Assembly: GCA_028290285.1 (NCBI GenBank)
Contig: JAQGKD010000003.1
Coordinates: forward strand, 1 to 64,000
Source of the DNA: Hyphomicrobiales bacterium
GTDB taxonomy: Bacteria > Pseudomonadota > Alphaproteobacteria > Rhizobiales > Beijerinckiaceae
Length of the DNA: 64,000 bases
Direction: 5' to 3'
Every line of letters starts with the position of its first letter. Positions within the stretch are counted from its first letter, which is position 1. Below are positions 43,583 through 53,067 of this stretch, piece after piece. A model generated the notes under the pieces. The model did not search any database. It saw nothing but the letters and a program-made list of their open reading frames with translations, and was not told where the DNA came from. A program made the position numbers and the translations under genes.

Positions 43583-46500
43583 TCAGTCGTCGCTGCCGAG
43601 CAGCGCAGGATCGCCGCCGAGCGCCGCGATGTTCTGGCAGATCGACTGCTCAACGCAGAAGCGTGCCAGATAATGCGGGCCGCCGGCCTTCGGCCCCGTG
43701 CCCGACAAGCCTCGGCCGCCGAAGGGCTGCGAGCCCACGACAGCCCCGATCATGTTGCGGTTCACGTAGACGTTGCCGGCTGGCAGCTTGCGCAGCATGG
43801 CGCGGGCCGTGGCGTCGATCCGAGACTGCACGCCGAAGGTCAGGCCGTAGCCGGTCGCGGCAATCGTCTCGAGCATCTTGTCGAGGTCGTCGCGGGCATA
43901 GCGCGTGACATGCAGCACCGGGCCGAAGATCTCGCGGCGCAAGGCGGTGGGATCGGTGAGTTCGATCACGTGCGGGGCGACATAGTGTCCCTTCGCGGGG
44001 GCCGTCCCGGCATAGATGACGCGGCGCGATTGTTGCGCCTCGGCGAGATAGCCCTCGAGCGCTTCGCGCGCGGGCGCATCGATGACCGGACCGATGCGCG
44101 TGGCGGGATCGCGGGGGTCGCCGATCTCCAGGGTCGCAAGTGCGCCGGTGATCATCTCCAGCATGGCGTCGGCGACATCGTCCTGGATGTAGAGATGCCG
44201 CAGTGCGGAACAGCGCTGGCCGGCCGATCGGAAGGCGGAGGCGAGCACGTCGTCGGTGACCTGTTCGGGCAGGGCGGTCGAGTCCACGATCATCGCATTG
44301 ATGCCGCCGGTCTCGGCGATGAGCGGCACGATTTCCCCGTCGCGGGCCGCGAGCGCTCGGTTGATGAGGCGCGCCACTTCGGTCGATCCGGTAAAAACCA
44401 CGCCGCTCGTAGCGGAATGTGCAACGAGGCGTGCGCCGACCGCGCCGTCTCCGGGTACCAGATGGAGCGCGTCCTTCGGAATGCCGGCGTCATGCAGCAG
44501 GCGAACGGCTTCCGCCGCGATCAGGGGTGTCTGCTCGGCGGGCTTGGCCACGACGCTGTTGCCGGCCATCAGCGCCGCCGTGACCTGGCCGAGAAAGATT
44601 GCGAGCGGAAAATTCCACGGGGAGATGGCGACGAAGACACCGCGCCCGAGAAGGCGCAATTCATTGGTCTCTCCGACCGGACCCGGCATGGCCTGCGGGA
44701 TAAGGAGGCGCTGACCTTCGGCTGCGTAATAGCGGCAATAATCGACGGCTTCCCGCCATTCCGAGACGGCGTCGTCGAGCGTCTTGCCGCCCTCGAGTTG
44801 CAACAGGGCGATCAGCCGCGCGCGCCTGTCTTCCAGCAGTTCTGCGGCCCGAAGCAGGGCGGCGGCTCGCGCAGCCGTCCGCGTCCGGCACCAGGCGTGA
44901 AAGCCGCGTGCGGCTGCAGCCATCGCTTCGTCCGCCTGCGCGTCGTCGGCTTCGACGACCTGCCCTGTCGCCGTGGCCGCGTCGATGGGGCTGACCAGCG
45001 TGCGTTTCACGCCCGCCCGCAGGCGTCCGTCAATCAGCGGCGCGGCATAGGCCTGGCCCGTGCTCTCGCGCAGGTGGCGCTGCAACTGCCGCAAGCTGGC
45101 GCGGTCGCCGAATTCGAAGCCAGCCGAGTTCTGCCGCTGAGGCCCGAAGATATCGCGCGGCAGGGCGATATGCATTGCACGCGCGCCTGCTGCCTCGACG
45201 CGTTCGGAGGGTTGGAGCACCAGCGTTTCAACTGGCACGGCGGGATCCGAGGCGCGGGCCAGAAAGGATGTGCTGGCGCCGTTCTCGATCAGCCGACGCA
45301 CGAGATAGGCGAGCAGATCGCGCGTCGGCCCCACCGGCGCATAGACGCGGCAGGAGACCTCCGGGTGCAGCCGCGCGAGTTCGGCATAGATCGCCTCGCC
45401 CATGCCGTAGAGGCGCTGGAACTCGTAAGGGCCGCCGTCTCCGGCCATGTCGCGCAGAGTGGCGATGGTGAGGGCGTTATGGGTGGCGAATTGCGGGACA
45501 ATGCGCGGACGGCAATCGAGCAGGCGCTTGGCGCAGGCGAGATAGTTGAGGTCCGTCATAGCTTTGCGCGTGAAGACCGGAAAGTCCGGAAGGCCGCGCT
45601 CCTGCGCCCGCTTGATCTCGGTGTCCCAGTAAGCGCCCTTGACGAGGCGGATGGTGATCCGCCGATCCAGATGTTCGGCGAGCGCGACCATGTGGTCGAT
45701 CACGCCCATGGCACGCTTTTGGTAGGCCTGAACCGCGACACCGAACCCCGACCAGCCCTTCAACGCGGGATCGGCGAGAACCGGGCCGATGACATCGAGC
45801 GAGAGGTCGAGACGATCGGCCTCTTCCGCGTCGATGGTGAAGAGAAGGTCCGCCTCTCGCGCCGCGCGGGCGAGGTCGCGCACCACGGGCACGAGTTCCT
45901 CGACCACGCGCCGGCGCGCAAGCGCCTCATAGCGGGGATGAAGGGCGGACAGCTTCACCGAAATGCCGGGCGTGGCGTGTCCGGTCTGGCCGCGCGCCTC
46001 GCCGGCTCCAATCACCTGGATCGCGTGGGCGTAGGCCGCTGCGTAGCGCGTCGCGTCGGCCTTCGTGCGCGCGCCTTCGCCCAGCATGTCGAACGAGAAC
46101 AGGTCGCGCGGATCTGTTTGCGCGGCGGCTCTCGCCCAGGCGTTTTCGATCGTCGTGCCGAAGACGAAGTGATCGCTCATCACGCGGATGGCCTGGCGCA
46201 TGGCAGTGCGCAGCGCCGGGCGGCCGATGCGCCGCGCCGCCTGCACGAGAATGCCCGCGGGCGTGTCGGAGACCTGAAAGAGGCTCGAGGCGGCTCCCAG
46301 CGCCCAGACGGAGGCATGCGCCAGGAACCCGCCCGTGCGGGGAACGTGATCGACGAAATCGGGCTGGCCCAGCCGATCCTCGATCAGCTCATCCATCGTG
46401 GCCTTGTCAGGGATGCGCAGCAGCGCTTCGGCGAGCACCATGAGGGCGAGCCCCTCACGGGTCGTCAGCGCATATTCACGCAGCATCTGCTCGACGCTGC

Positions 46501-46672
46501 CAAGTCGCGTGGGCGTGTGGCGCAGGGCTTCGATCAAGCCCGTGGCCTCGACCTCGATCGCCTCGCGCCGGTCGGCCTTGATCCTGACCTCGTTGAGAAG
46601 ACGGCGTGCGAGCTTTTCGTCGGGCGCGGAATAGGGCGCCTCGAAGACCGGCAGGTCGGGCTGTGACGTCAC
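43583..46672 (-). CDS. putA: Bifunctional proline dehydrogenase / pyrroline-5-carboxylate dehydrogenase
   Basis: PutA of 1029 residues, the short form without the N-terminal ribbon-helix-helix. The FAD-linked proline dehydrogenase barrel (to about residue 470) includes GISVKLSALHPRYEA and RLVKGAYWDTEIKRAQ. The aldehyde dehydrogenase domain (about 530-980) includes ISPWNFPLAIFLGQV, FTGSTEVA and the catalytic cysteine in AGQRCSALRH. It turns proline to glutamate through a channelled intermediate at the membrane. No proline transporter is adjacent. A missing DNA-binding part means regulation must be by another factor. Confidence 0.97.
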   Translation of the reverse strand: MTSQPDLPVFEAPYSAPDEKLARRLLNEVRIKADRREAIEVEATGLIEALRHTPTRLGSVEQMLREYALTTREGLALMVLAEALLRIPDKATMDELIEDRLGQPDFVDHVPRTGGFLAHASVWALGAASSLFQVSDTPAGILVQAARRIGRPALRTAMRQAIRVMSDHFVFGTTIENAWARAAAQTDPRDLFSFDMLGEGARTKADATRYAAAYAHAIQVIGAGEARGQTGHATPGISVKLSALHPRYEALARRRVVEELVPVVRDLARAAREADLLFTIDAEEADRLDLSLDVIGPVLADPALKGWSGFGVAVQAYQKRAMGVIDHMVALAEHLDRRITIRLVKGAYWDTEIKRAQERGLPDFPVFTRKAMTDLNYLACAKRLLDCRPRIVPQFATHNALTIATLRDMAGDGGPYEFQRLYGMGEAIYAELARLHPEVSCRVYAPVGPTRDLLAYLVRRLIENGASTSFLARASDPAVPVETLVLQPSERVEAAGARAMHIALPRDIFGPQRQNSAGFEFGDRASLRQLQRHLRESTGQAYAAPLIDGRLRAGVKRTLVSPIDAATATGQVVEADDAQADEAMAAAARGFHAWCRTRTAARAAALLRAAELLEDRRARLIALLQLEGGKTLDDAVSEWREAVDYCRYYAAEGQRLLIPQAMPGPVGETNELRLLGRGVFVAISPWNFPLAIFLGQVTAALMAGNSVVAKPAEQTPLIAAEAVRLLHDAGIPKDALHLVPGDGAVGARLVAHSATSGVVFTGSTEVARLINRALAARDGEIVPLIAETGGINAMIVDSTALPEQVTDDVLASAFRSAGQRCSALRHLYIQDDVADAMLEMITGALATLEIGDPRDPATRIGPVIDAPAREALEGYLAEAQQSRRVIYAGTAPAKGHYVAPHVIELTDPTALRREIFGPVLHVTRYARDDLDKMLETIAATGYGLTFGVQSRIDATARAMLRKLPAGNVYVNRNMIGAVVGSQPFGGRGLSGTGPKAGGPHYLARFCVEQSICQNIAALGGDPALLGSDD

Positions 46673-46750
46673 GCGCGGTTAGCCTCCGAAATTCGCAAGG
46701 CCGTACCATACCAGAAACGGGGGCTCACGCGCCTGGCTGTCCGCACCTGT

Positions 46751-47512
46751 TCACGGCGCTGCGGATTGCAGGGCTGCGAGGGCAGGCTGCGCTTCCGAAA
46801 TGCCGCCCTTGAGCGCCTGTGCATAAAGCGAGCGCGCGAGATCGGCATCAGGGCGTATGCCGATGACCTTCGCCTGCCGGAGGATGACGGGATCGTAGCT
46901 CTGCGCGAGCACGAAGGCCGCCTTCGGATTGTTCTCCCGCACGAGACGGTTGAGAACGGCACGGGCAGCGCCGATGTCGCCCTGCCTCAGGAGGCCCTCG
47001 ACGCGACCCATCAGGGCGCCCTGCTCGTCAACCGACATGGGAAGCGGATGAATGGCTGGCGTATCGGCGCGCGCCACAACGGTTTGGCTCGGGTCGCTCG
47101 GAGGTATGGCTGCCAGCGCGATGCCGGCACTCGGAAGGGCCGGGGGCGGAAGATCGGCGACGCGTGCGTCGGAGGACAGCGGCTTGGCGGCGGCGGTTTT
47201 CTCGGGCGCGGGTGCCGAAGACTGCGGCAGCGTCGTGAACTGCAGGGCCATGGCATCGGAGAGGCGCTTTTCGGCATTGGCGCGCGCGGCTTCTGTCTGC
47301 GCGAGATCACGCGGGGGCGCCGGGTTCTCCGCGCGTGTCTGCTGGCTGTCGTTGCCGTGTCCACCAAATGGCGCGTCACCGCGCTCGTATTGCACATATC
47401 CGACGCCGCCGACGAGGATCAGCGCCGAAAGGCCGATAATCGAGGCCGAAAGAAACCGCCCGCCGTTGCTGCGACTTCTCAATTGCTGACCGTCCCGCGC
47501 GCTGCGGTTCAT
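46751..47512 (-). CDS. Membrane-anchored protein with Sel1/TPR-like C-terminus
   Basis: Protein of 253 residues with one N-terminal membrane helix (FLSASIIGLSALILVGGVGYV, about 22-42), a long proline/alanine-rich linker with low complexity (60-155) and a C-terminal helical repeat (GALMGRVEGLLRQGDIGAARAVL, then ARSLYAQALKGG). It is probably periplasmic with a role in envelope assembly or protein contact. It does not match a named family. Confidence 0.7.
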   Translation of the reverse strand: MNRSARDGQQLRSRSNGGRFLSASIIGLSALILVGGVGYVQYERGDAPFGGHGNDSQQTRAENPAPPRDLAQTEAARANAEKRLSDAMALQFTTLPQSSAPAPEKTAAAKPLSSDARVADLPPPALPSAGIALAAIPPSDPSQTVVARADTPAIHPLPMSVDEQGALMGRVEGLLRQGDIGAARAVLNRLVRENNPKAAFVLAQSYDPVILRQAKVIGIRPDADLARSLYAQALKGGISEAQPALAALQSAAP

Positions 47513-47732
47513 GCGCTGATCCCCCACTCCGTTTACTCTCAGGCCCGAGGAGAGGCGCAAGCAATCGCGCGCTGCCAACTCATGGCAGAGCGTGCGCCGG
47601 AAGCGTCGGGAGAGCTGGCGGGATTGTCGCCTATCACTCACGCAAACGCTTAGCAATGCTAACGAAAATTCCCTAGCCCAGTCCTGCTATGATCACGTTT
47701 GAATATGGCGTAATTGGGATCGTTCCACAACG

Positions 47733-48851
47733 TCACCGAGCGTTCTGGCGAGCGCGCCAGGCCATGAAATCCTTGAACAGCTTCTCACGCTCGGTGGGTG
47801 AAATGGGCTTGGCGCCTTGCGCCGTCGCCAGGAACGTGTCGAAGGATTTCTGGTCGGAGGCCTCGCCCTCGGGCGTGAGATTCTTCAGTGCGGCGACAGC
47901 CAGCGGCGAGCGGTTCCAGCCGGGAACATCGGCGGCGAGATTCACCTCACGCCATTTCGGATGGAACGGCGACTGCTGGAAGCGATCCCACTTCGAGAAC
48001 AGCGCGTCGGTGAACTTCTGCAGGCGCGCATAGCGCTCGCTGTTCTTGGGCCAGTTGAACACGGCCAGCACCGTGGGAACAGCCACTGTGTCGACCGACT
48101 GGCCCTTCGGCACGAGCGTGGGATAGTCCTCGCTGGTCAGTTCGCCGAAGGCATAGATGTCGTCGAACATCTTGTTTCCGCTGATCGGGACGAAATGCAG
48201 GCCGGACTCGGCGGGAATTTTTGTGAAGTAATCCACAGGTTTGCCGACGACCCGCACGATGGCGCTGATCTGTCCCTTGCGAAGCTGCTCCAGGCCCGCC
48301 GAATGATCGATCAGCATTTGCTCGATCGGAATGTTCAGGCGCTGGAAAATGATCGGGCCTGTGAGGGCCGCCGAATTACCGGGAGGGCCGAAGCTCACTT
48401 TCTTGCCGCGCAGGTCTTCCATTGTCTTGACGTCTGGACCGGCGAGAATGTGCACCTCGGTCGTGTAGAGCCGCATGAGATAGCTGATGCGATTCTGCAG
48501 GTTCGAGACCTTCAGCTGCGTCTTGTAATATTCGAGCACGTCGGACTGCGTGAAGGCGACATCGACGCCGCGCAGATAGAGCAGATCCTCCACGTTCGAC
48601 GCCGCGCCATAGGCGAGGAACGGCAACACGCGGAGATTGTCACCGTCGTCGAGAACCTTGGCGATCTCGGCGGCGAAGCGCGGGTACAGCCCCTCCAGCT
48701 GGCCGGAGGCGACGCCGACCGTCCATGCATTCTTGCGATTCCGGATCGCGTTTTCGCCGTCGGCGGCGGAGGCCGGCTTTGTGGGTTGGGCCATCGCAGG
48801 CGCCGCGAAAGGCACGATCAGGAGCGCGCAGAGCGCCAGAATACGCAGCAT
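47733..48851 (-). CDS. TAXI family TRAP transporter solute-binding protein
   Basis: Periplasmic receptor of about 372 residues. The signal peptide is cut after PAMA, about residue 21. The TAXI domain includes WTVGVASGQLEGLYPRFAAEI and VSFGPPGNSAALTGPIIFQ. TAXI receptors serve TRAP transporters with fused DctQM membrane proteins; none is in the window. GGAG stands 8 nt before ATG 48851. It faces away from a DctP receptor gene, so the two are divergent. Ligand unknown. Confidence 0.88.
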   Translation of the reverse strand: MLRILALCALLIVPFAAPAMAQPTKPASAADGENAIRNRKNAWTVGVASGQLEGLYPRFAAEIAKVLDDGDNLRVLPFLAYGAASNVEDLLYLRGVDVAFTQSDVLEYYKTQLKVSNLQNRISYLMRLYTTEVHILAGPDVKTMEDLRGKKVSFGPPGNSAALTGPIIFQRLNIPIEQMLIDHSAGLEQLRKGQISAIVRVVGKPVDYFTKIPAESGLHFVPISGNKMFDDIYAFGELTSEDYPTLVPKGQSVDTVAVPTVLAVFNWPKNSERYARLQKFTDALFSKWDRFQQSPFHPKWREVNLAADVPGWNRSPLAVAALKNLTPEGEASDQKSFDTFLATAQGAKPISPTEREKLFKDFMAWRARQNAR

Positions 48852-49051
48852 GGGTCGAACTCCGCGGGGCAGCCGAAATTTGAGGAGTGTCGCAGGGGCG
48901 ACGGATCGCACGTGCTCTACATACCCCCGAATTTACCCCCAATTCGTCAAAATGGAGGCGACAAAGCGACCTAATATTAGTGGAGGTGCCTGCAAAGACG
49001 ACATAATTCGGAGTCATTCCGTCTCACGAACCCCTCGCAGGAGCACCTCTG

Positions 49052-50071
49052 ATGATTAACCTTCCGTCGCGCCGCACCTTCATCGCACAGGTGGGGCTCG
49101 GCTCTACCTTCTTGATATCAGGGGCGCATGCCGCTGAGCCGCAGTGGAAGGCCAGGCAATATACCAACCAGCCGGCCGCAAGCCCGCTGTTCAAGGCGCT
49201 GACGGACATTTGGACAGCAGTGCGCGAGCAGACCAACGGCCGCCTCGACGTTACTGTTTATCCACAGAATAATGGGCTCGCCGGCTCAGATCCCGCTGCG
49301 CTCAAACTCCTGCAAAATGGGGAGCTGGAATTCTACACTTTGATGGGTGGTATCCTCTCGCAGGCTGTCCCTGTCATGGACATCCAGGGGCTGCCGTTCG
49401 CGTTCAAGACGGTTCAGCAGGTCTACAAGACCGATGCTGGCGCGCTCGGCCGGTATCTCGACAAGGAATGCGAGGCCAAGGGCATTCATCGCATCCGGCA
49501 TGGCATGCTCGAAAACGGCTTCCGGCAGATCAACATGCGCGACAAGGCGATCCGCACCGTCGACGATCTCGCAGGTGCCAAGATCCGCGTGCCGGATGGC
49601 AATATGTTTCGCGATTTCTTCAAGACGGTCGGGGCTGAGCCCGTGACGCTCAACATCAACAAGCTCTACGACGCCCTGAAGGACGGAACCGTGGACGGGC
49701 AGGAGAACCCGCTCGTCATCGCCGAGACCAACAAGCTCTACGAAGTGACGAAGAACGTTTCGATGACGAACCACATGTGGTCCGGCTTCAACCTGCTCGC
49801 AAATGCCGGTTTCTGGTCGAAGCTGCCCCGTGACGTTCGGCAGATCGTCGAGCGCAACGTGGCCAAGAACGTCGATCTGCAACGTTCGGCGACAGACACC
49901 CTGAACGCCAGGCTCGAAACCACCCTGAAGGATCGCGGGATGGCGATCAACGTCGCCGACGAAGCGAGCTTCCGTGCGAAGCTGAAAGGTGATTTCTACC
50001 CGCGCTGGAAAAAGCAGATCGGCTCAAAGGCATGGACGCTCCTTGAAGAGGCGGTCGGCAAGCTGGGGTAA
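49052..50071 (+). CDS. TRAP transporter solute-binding protein, DctP type
   Basis: Periplasmic receptor of 339 residues. The N-terminus reads SRRTFIAQVGLGSTF, a Tat-like signal. The family motif around R167 (RQINMRDKAIRTVDDLAGAKIRVP) and the YDALKDGTVDGQENP stretch are typical of DctP. It binds a carboxylate for a TRAP importer that is not encoded nearby. GGAG lies 9 nt before ATG 49052. It is divergent from the TAXI gene (200-nt shared upstream region) and is followed by a 12-bp inverted repeat. Confidence 0.9.
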   Translation: MINLPSRRTFIAQVGLGSTFLISGAHAAEPQWKARQYTNQPAASPLFKALTDIWTAVREQTNGRLDVTVYPQNNGLAGSDPAALKLLQNGELEFYTLMGGILSQAVPVMDIQGLPFAFKTVQQVYKTDAGALGRYLDKECEAKGIHRIRHGMLENGFRQINMRDKAIRTVDDLAGAKIRVPDGNMFRDFFKTVGAEPVTLNINKLYDALKDGTVDGQENPLVIAETNKLYEVTKNVSMTNHMWSGFNLLANAGFWSKLPRDVRQIVERNVAKNVDLQRSATDTLNARLETTLKDRGMAINVADEASFRAKLKGDFYPRWKKQIGSKAWTLLEEAVGKLG

Positions 50072-50101
50072 ATGTGGCTGCACTCTCCAGCAGTCGAATG
50101 A

Positions 50102-50153
50102 CGCAGGCTTCCCGTCCGGTTCTCAGCGAGGGGGTCGGTCTGGGAAGCCTGCG
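50102..50153. terminator. 12-bp inverted repeat after dctP-like gene
   Basis: A perfect 12-bp arm pair (50102-50113 with 50142-50153) with a 28-nt GC-rich spacer starts 30 nt past the receptor stop. It can fold as a hairpin but has no T-tract. The rest of the gap to 50412 (341 nt in all) shows no gene; I see no cobalamin-box element despite the NiCoT gene downstream. Confidence 0.45.
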
Positions 50154-50412
50154 CGTCGCTGGGTTCGGATTGCTCCGGGGCCCCTCGGTCGGCGCAAAGC
50201 GCCACGACGACCGCGCTACGCGCCTGTAACTTCATCGATGTTCCCGCCAGTCTGGCTTTTCGAACAGGTCCTGGGATTGCGCGGTGAGGGCACTCGCCAA
50301 AGCCCCCTGAACGCCCCGGCACGCGCTTGCGCCTGCTTGGATCGGTGTGTATGAAGAATGTACCAGAAGATGTGATCCGCGATCAGCGGACCGGCGTGGA
50401 GGGTTTGCGGGC

Positions 50413-51474
50413 ATGTTGAGCCAAGGGATTTTCGACGATCGTTCGCGCGCCCTGCCTCTGAAGACCAAGGCCCTTCTTGCCGGTCTCGTGCTCGCCAACA
50501 TCGCCGCCTGGGCTTGGGCCTATGCTCTCTTCTCGAACTCTCCGTCCCTCCTCGGCATCGCCTTGCTGGCCTGGGTTTTCGGGCTCCGGCATGCTGTCGA
50601 TGCGGATCATATCGCTGCCATCGATAATGTCGTGCGCAAGCTGATGCAGGACGGCAAGCGTCCTCTTTCGGTGGGCTTCTTCTTTTCGCTGGGACATTCG
50701 ACCGTCGTCATTGCCGCGACGATCGTCATCGCTGTTGCAGCGAACGTGATGCAGGGCGATCTCGAAAGCTTCAAGAGTATCGGTGGCGCGATCGGGACCT
50801 CGGTTTCGGCAGGCTTCCTGCTGGTGATCGCACTCGCCAATGTCATCATCCTGAAGGGCGTGTGGAAAAGCTTCAAGCATGTGTCGCGCGGCGGCGTGCT
50901 TCAGCCAGAAAACATGGACATGCTTCTGGCGGGCGGCGGATTGCTGGCCCGTATCTTCCGGCCGATCATCGGTGCGGTGAAGCGCAGCTGGCACATGTAT
51001 CCGCTGGGATTTCTCTTCGGTCTCGGCTTCGACACCGCCAGCGAAATCGGCCTGCTCGGCATTTCCGCGACGCAATCGGCGCAGGGCATGTCGCCCTGGA
51101 TGGTGATGGTGTTCCCCGCTCTGTTCACTGCGGCCATGGCGCTGGTCGATACGATCGACAGCGTCCTGATGGTCGGCGCCTACGGCTGGGCCTTCGTGCA
51201 TCCGATCCGCAAGCTCTGGTACAACCTGACCATCACGGCCGCGTCCGTAGTGGTGGCCGTGCTCATCGGCGGCGTCGAGGCGCTGGCGCTGATCGCCCAG
51301 AAATTCGACCTGAACGGGAGTTTCTGGGGCACGATCTCCGCGTTCAACGAAGACCTGGCGCAATTCGGCTTCGTGGTGGTGGGCGTGTTCGTGCTCGCCT
51401 GGGCCGTGTCGGTGCTGATCTATCGCTGGAAGGGCTACGACGAGATGGCCATGCCCGCCAATGCGGCCGAGTAG
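50413..51474 (+). CDS. NiCoT family nickel/cobalt transporter
   Basis: Inner-membrane permease of 353 residues with eight helices. The NiCoT signature HAVDADHIAAIDN (HxxxxDH) lies near residue 62, followed by LGHSTVV and GLGFDTASEI further on. It imports Ni2+ or Co2+. GGAGGG stands about 10 nt before ATG 50413. No urease, hydrogenase or cobalamin gene is beside it, so the metal user is elsewhere. Confidence 0.92.
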   Translation: MLSQGIFDDRSRALPLKTKALLAGLVLANIAAWAWAYALFSNSPSLLGIALLAWVFGLRHAVDADHIAAIDNVVRKLMQDGKRPLSVGFFFSLGHSTVVIAATIVIAVAANVMQGDLESFKSIGGAIGTSVSAGFLLVIALANVIILKGVWKSFKHVSRGGVLQPENMDMLLAGGGLLARIFRPIIGAVKRSWHMYPLGFLFGLGFDTASEIGLLGISATQSAQGMSPWMVMVFPALFTAAMALVDTIDSVLMVGAYGWAFVHPIRKLWYNLTITAASVVVAVLIGGVEALALIAQKFDLNGSFWGTISAFNEDLAQFGFVVVGVFVLAWAVSVLIYRWKGYDEMAMPANAAE

Positions 51475-51564
51475 GCCGCTCTTTTTCGCCGCGCATGGAC
51501 GGCGCTGACCTTTCCCTCACTCGAGGCATAGGCCGCGCCGTCCCCAATCTGTCCGGATTCAGTA

Positions 51565-51972
51565 TCAGTTTTGCGCGCGGTCGGCGCCTTCCAACGCGGC
51601 GTCGCGCTGGAGCTGGGCGACACGCTCGATATGGACCTGTGCGACTCCGGCATTGCGGAAGCCCAGCACGTCGGCGGCACCCGCCGAAAGATCCAGGATA
51701 CGTCCACGCACGAAGGGGCCACGGTCATTGACGGTGACGGTCACGGTGCGGTGGTTGACGAGGTTGGTGACCCTCAGCTTCGTGCCGAAGGGCAGCGAGC
51801 GGTGGGCGGCGGTCAGGCCCCTGGGCAGGAAGCGGGCACCGCTCGCGGTGCGTACGCCATGCGAATAGAAGGATGCTTTGCCGGTCCAGCCTTCGGCTTG
51901 GGCGGCACCGCCTGTGGTGGCGGTTGCGGTGAATGCGATCGAGATCAACGTCGCGCAGAGGAAAGGCTTCAA
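51565..51972 (-). CDS. RlpA-like double-psi beta-barrel lipoprotein/septal protein
   Basis: Exported protein of about 135 residues. A signal peptide is followed by an RlpA double-psi barrel: EGWTGKASFYSHGVRTASGA, AAHRSLPFGTKLRVTNLVN and VNDRGPFVRGRILDLSAGAA with the catalytic D. RlpA proteins cut denuded glycan strands at the septum. The C-terminal SPOR domain is missing. I prefer the TTG start at 51972 because GGAG is 5 nt upstream; a GTG at 51990 has no ribosome site. It is convergent with the NiCoT gene. Confidence 0.85.
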   Translation of the reverse strand: MKPFLCATLISIAFTATATTGGAAQAEGWTGKASFYSHGVRTASGARFLPRGLTAAHRSLPFGTKLRVTNLVNHRTVTVTVNDRGPFVRGRILDLSAGAADVLGFRNAGVAQVHIERVAQLQRDAALEGADRAQN

Positions 51973-52145
51973 TGGAACTCCGGGTCTCACTCAGGCATTC
52001 AGATGCCTGCGAGGGAGTTCCTGATGGTGCGATGCGGTACAAAAGTGGCGAGACCTTGCCGCCGCGATGACGTTTGCTCTCGTGGCTTTGTGGCCACAGG
52101 CCCTCGGACGGCCTGCGGGTCGACGTTAAACCTGTTTTAAATCAA

Positions 52146-52979
52146 TCACATAGGGCGAAGGGAAAGCGACTTGCCTTCCTTGGCGTCGCGCACCCAGAGG
52201 CCGTCTGCATTTCGCTCGAAATGAGCAATGTGTCCTTTGCGGGCGGTTAGGGCGAGGCGGCCGTGCTCGATCTGCCATCCCACGGGATCGAAGATCACGA
52301 GGCCCTGGTCGCGGCAGGCCGGGGCCAGCTGCGCCTTGTTGGTGCCCTTGGGCCCACGCGTCTTGTCATCGAGCGTCAGCATGCAGCCGGTGTCTTTGGC
52401 CTCGCGCAGCGGGGCGTAGCGCCCGGCGACGACAGTGCGGCCGGACGTGGCGGGCGCCTCCCGGTTGGCGACGGCCTTTGCCGCCTCGCGCCTCGTCTGG
52501 AAGCCGGTCCCGAGCGGGGCCTGCTCGGTAAAGCCGGAGGCCTGCGCGACCTGTTGTCCAGCGTCGCGACGCGCTGCGTCCTGTGCGTTGATGAGCTGGT
52601 AGATCTCGCCTTCTGGACCCGTGGCCCGGAGATCGTCGGCATTCGCCGCTTGCTTGAACTCGAGAACCAGCGTGCCATCCGCCTCGTCCAGGCGGAGAGT
52701 GCGGTCCGCGCCGAGGCTCCAGCGACCGACGTCAGCCAGAATGGGCAACGCCCGCTTGCATCCCGCAGGCATGGCGAGTGGCAAATTGTCCTTCGCGTTT
52801 TCAGCTGCCCGGAGCAAGAAGCGGCATTTCCGGTTGGTGTCGTTCAGCGACATGTCCCACTGGCCCGCAGCCGTGGCTGGCGCGCTGAGATCAACGGCGG
52901 CTCCTGCGTCCGCGCCCATCAGCATGGTCGCGCCGACGAAAGCACCGATGGCCCGGCGGCGGGAACAGGAGGTTCTCAT
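52146..52979 (-). CDS. AprI/Inh-type metalloprotease-inhibitor protein, two tandem domains
   Basis: Exported protein of 277 residues. Signal peptide to about 28. Two Inh-like domains follow. The first is AGQWDMSLNDTNRKCRFLLR with a cysteine pair (KCRF and GCKRALP). The second is weaker, VVAGRYAPLREAKDTGCMLTL with CRDQGLVIF. Inh inhibits secreted metalloproteases (serralysins); none is in the window. The doubled domain is unusual, as most members hold one. Confidence 0.78.
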   Translation of the reverse strand: MRTSCSRRRAIGAFVGATMLMGADAGAAVDLSAPATAAGQWDMSLNDTNRKCRFLLRAAENAKDNLPLAMPAGCKRALPILADVGRWSLGADRTLRLDEADGTLVLEFKQAANADDLRATGPEGEIYQLINAQDAARRDAGQQVAQASGFTEQAPLGTGFQTRREAAKAVANREAPATSGRTVVAGRYAPLREAKDTGCMLTLDDKTRGPKGTNKAQLAPACRDQGLVIFDPVGWQIEHGRLALTARKGHIAHFERNADGLWVRDAKEGKSLSLRPM

Positions 52980-53067
52980 ATCGGCGTCTCCACGACGTTT
53001 TTAGTGCAATTACGAAACACGGAACAGCCGCACCGCGATTCATGGAATCGCATCTACATTCCGGTTA

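Noticed and set aside
50072-50412. Cobalamin riboswitch upstream of the NiCoT gene
   Set aside because: Neither the B12 box nor the other conserved cobalamin blocks could be found; only a plain inverted repeat is present.
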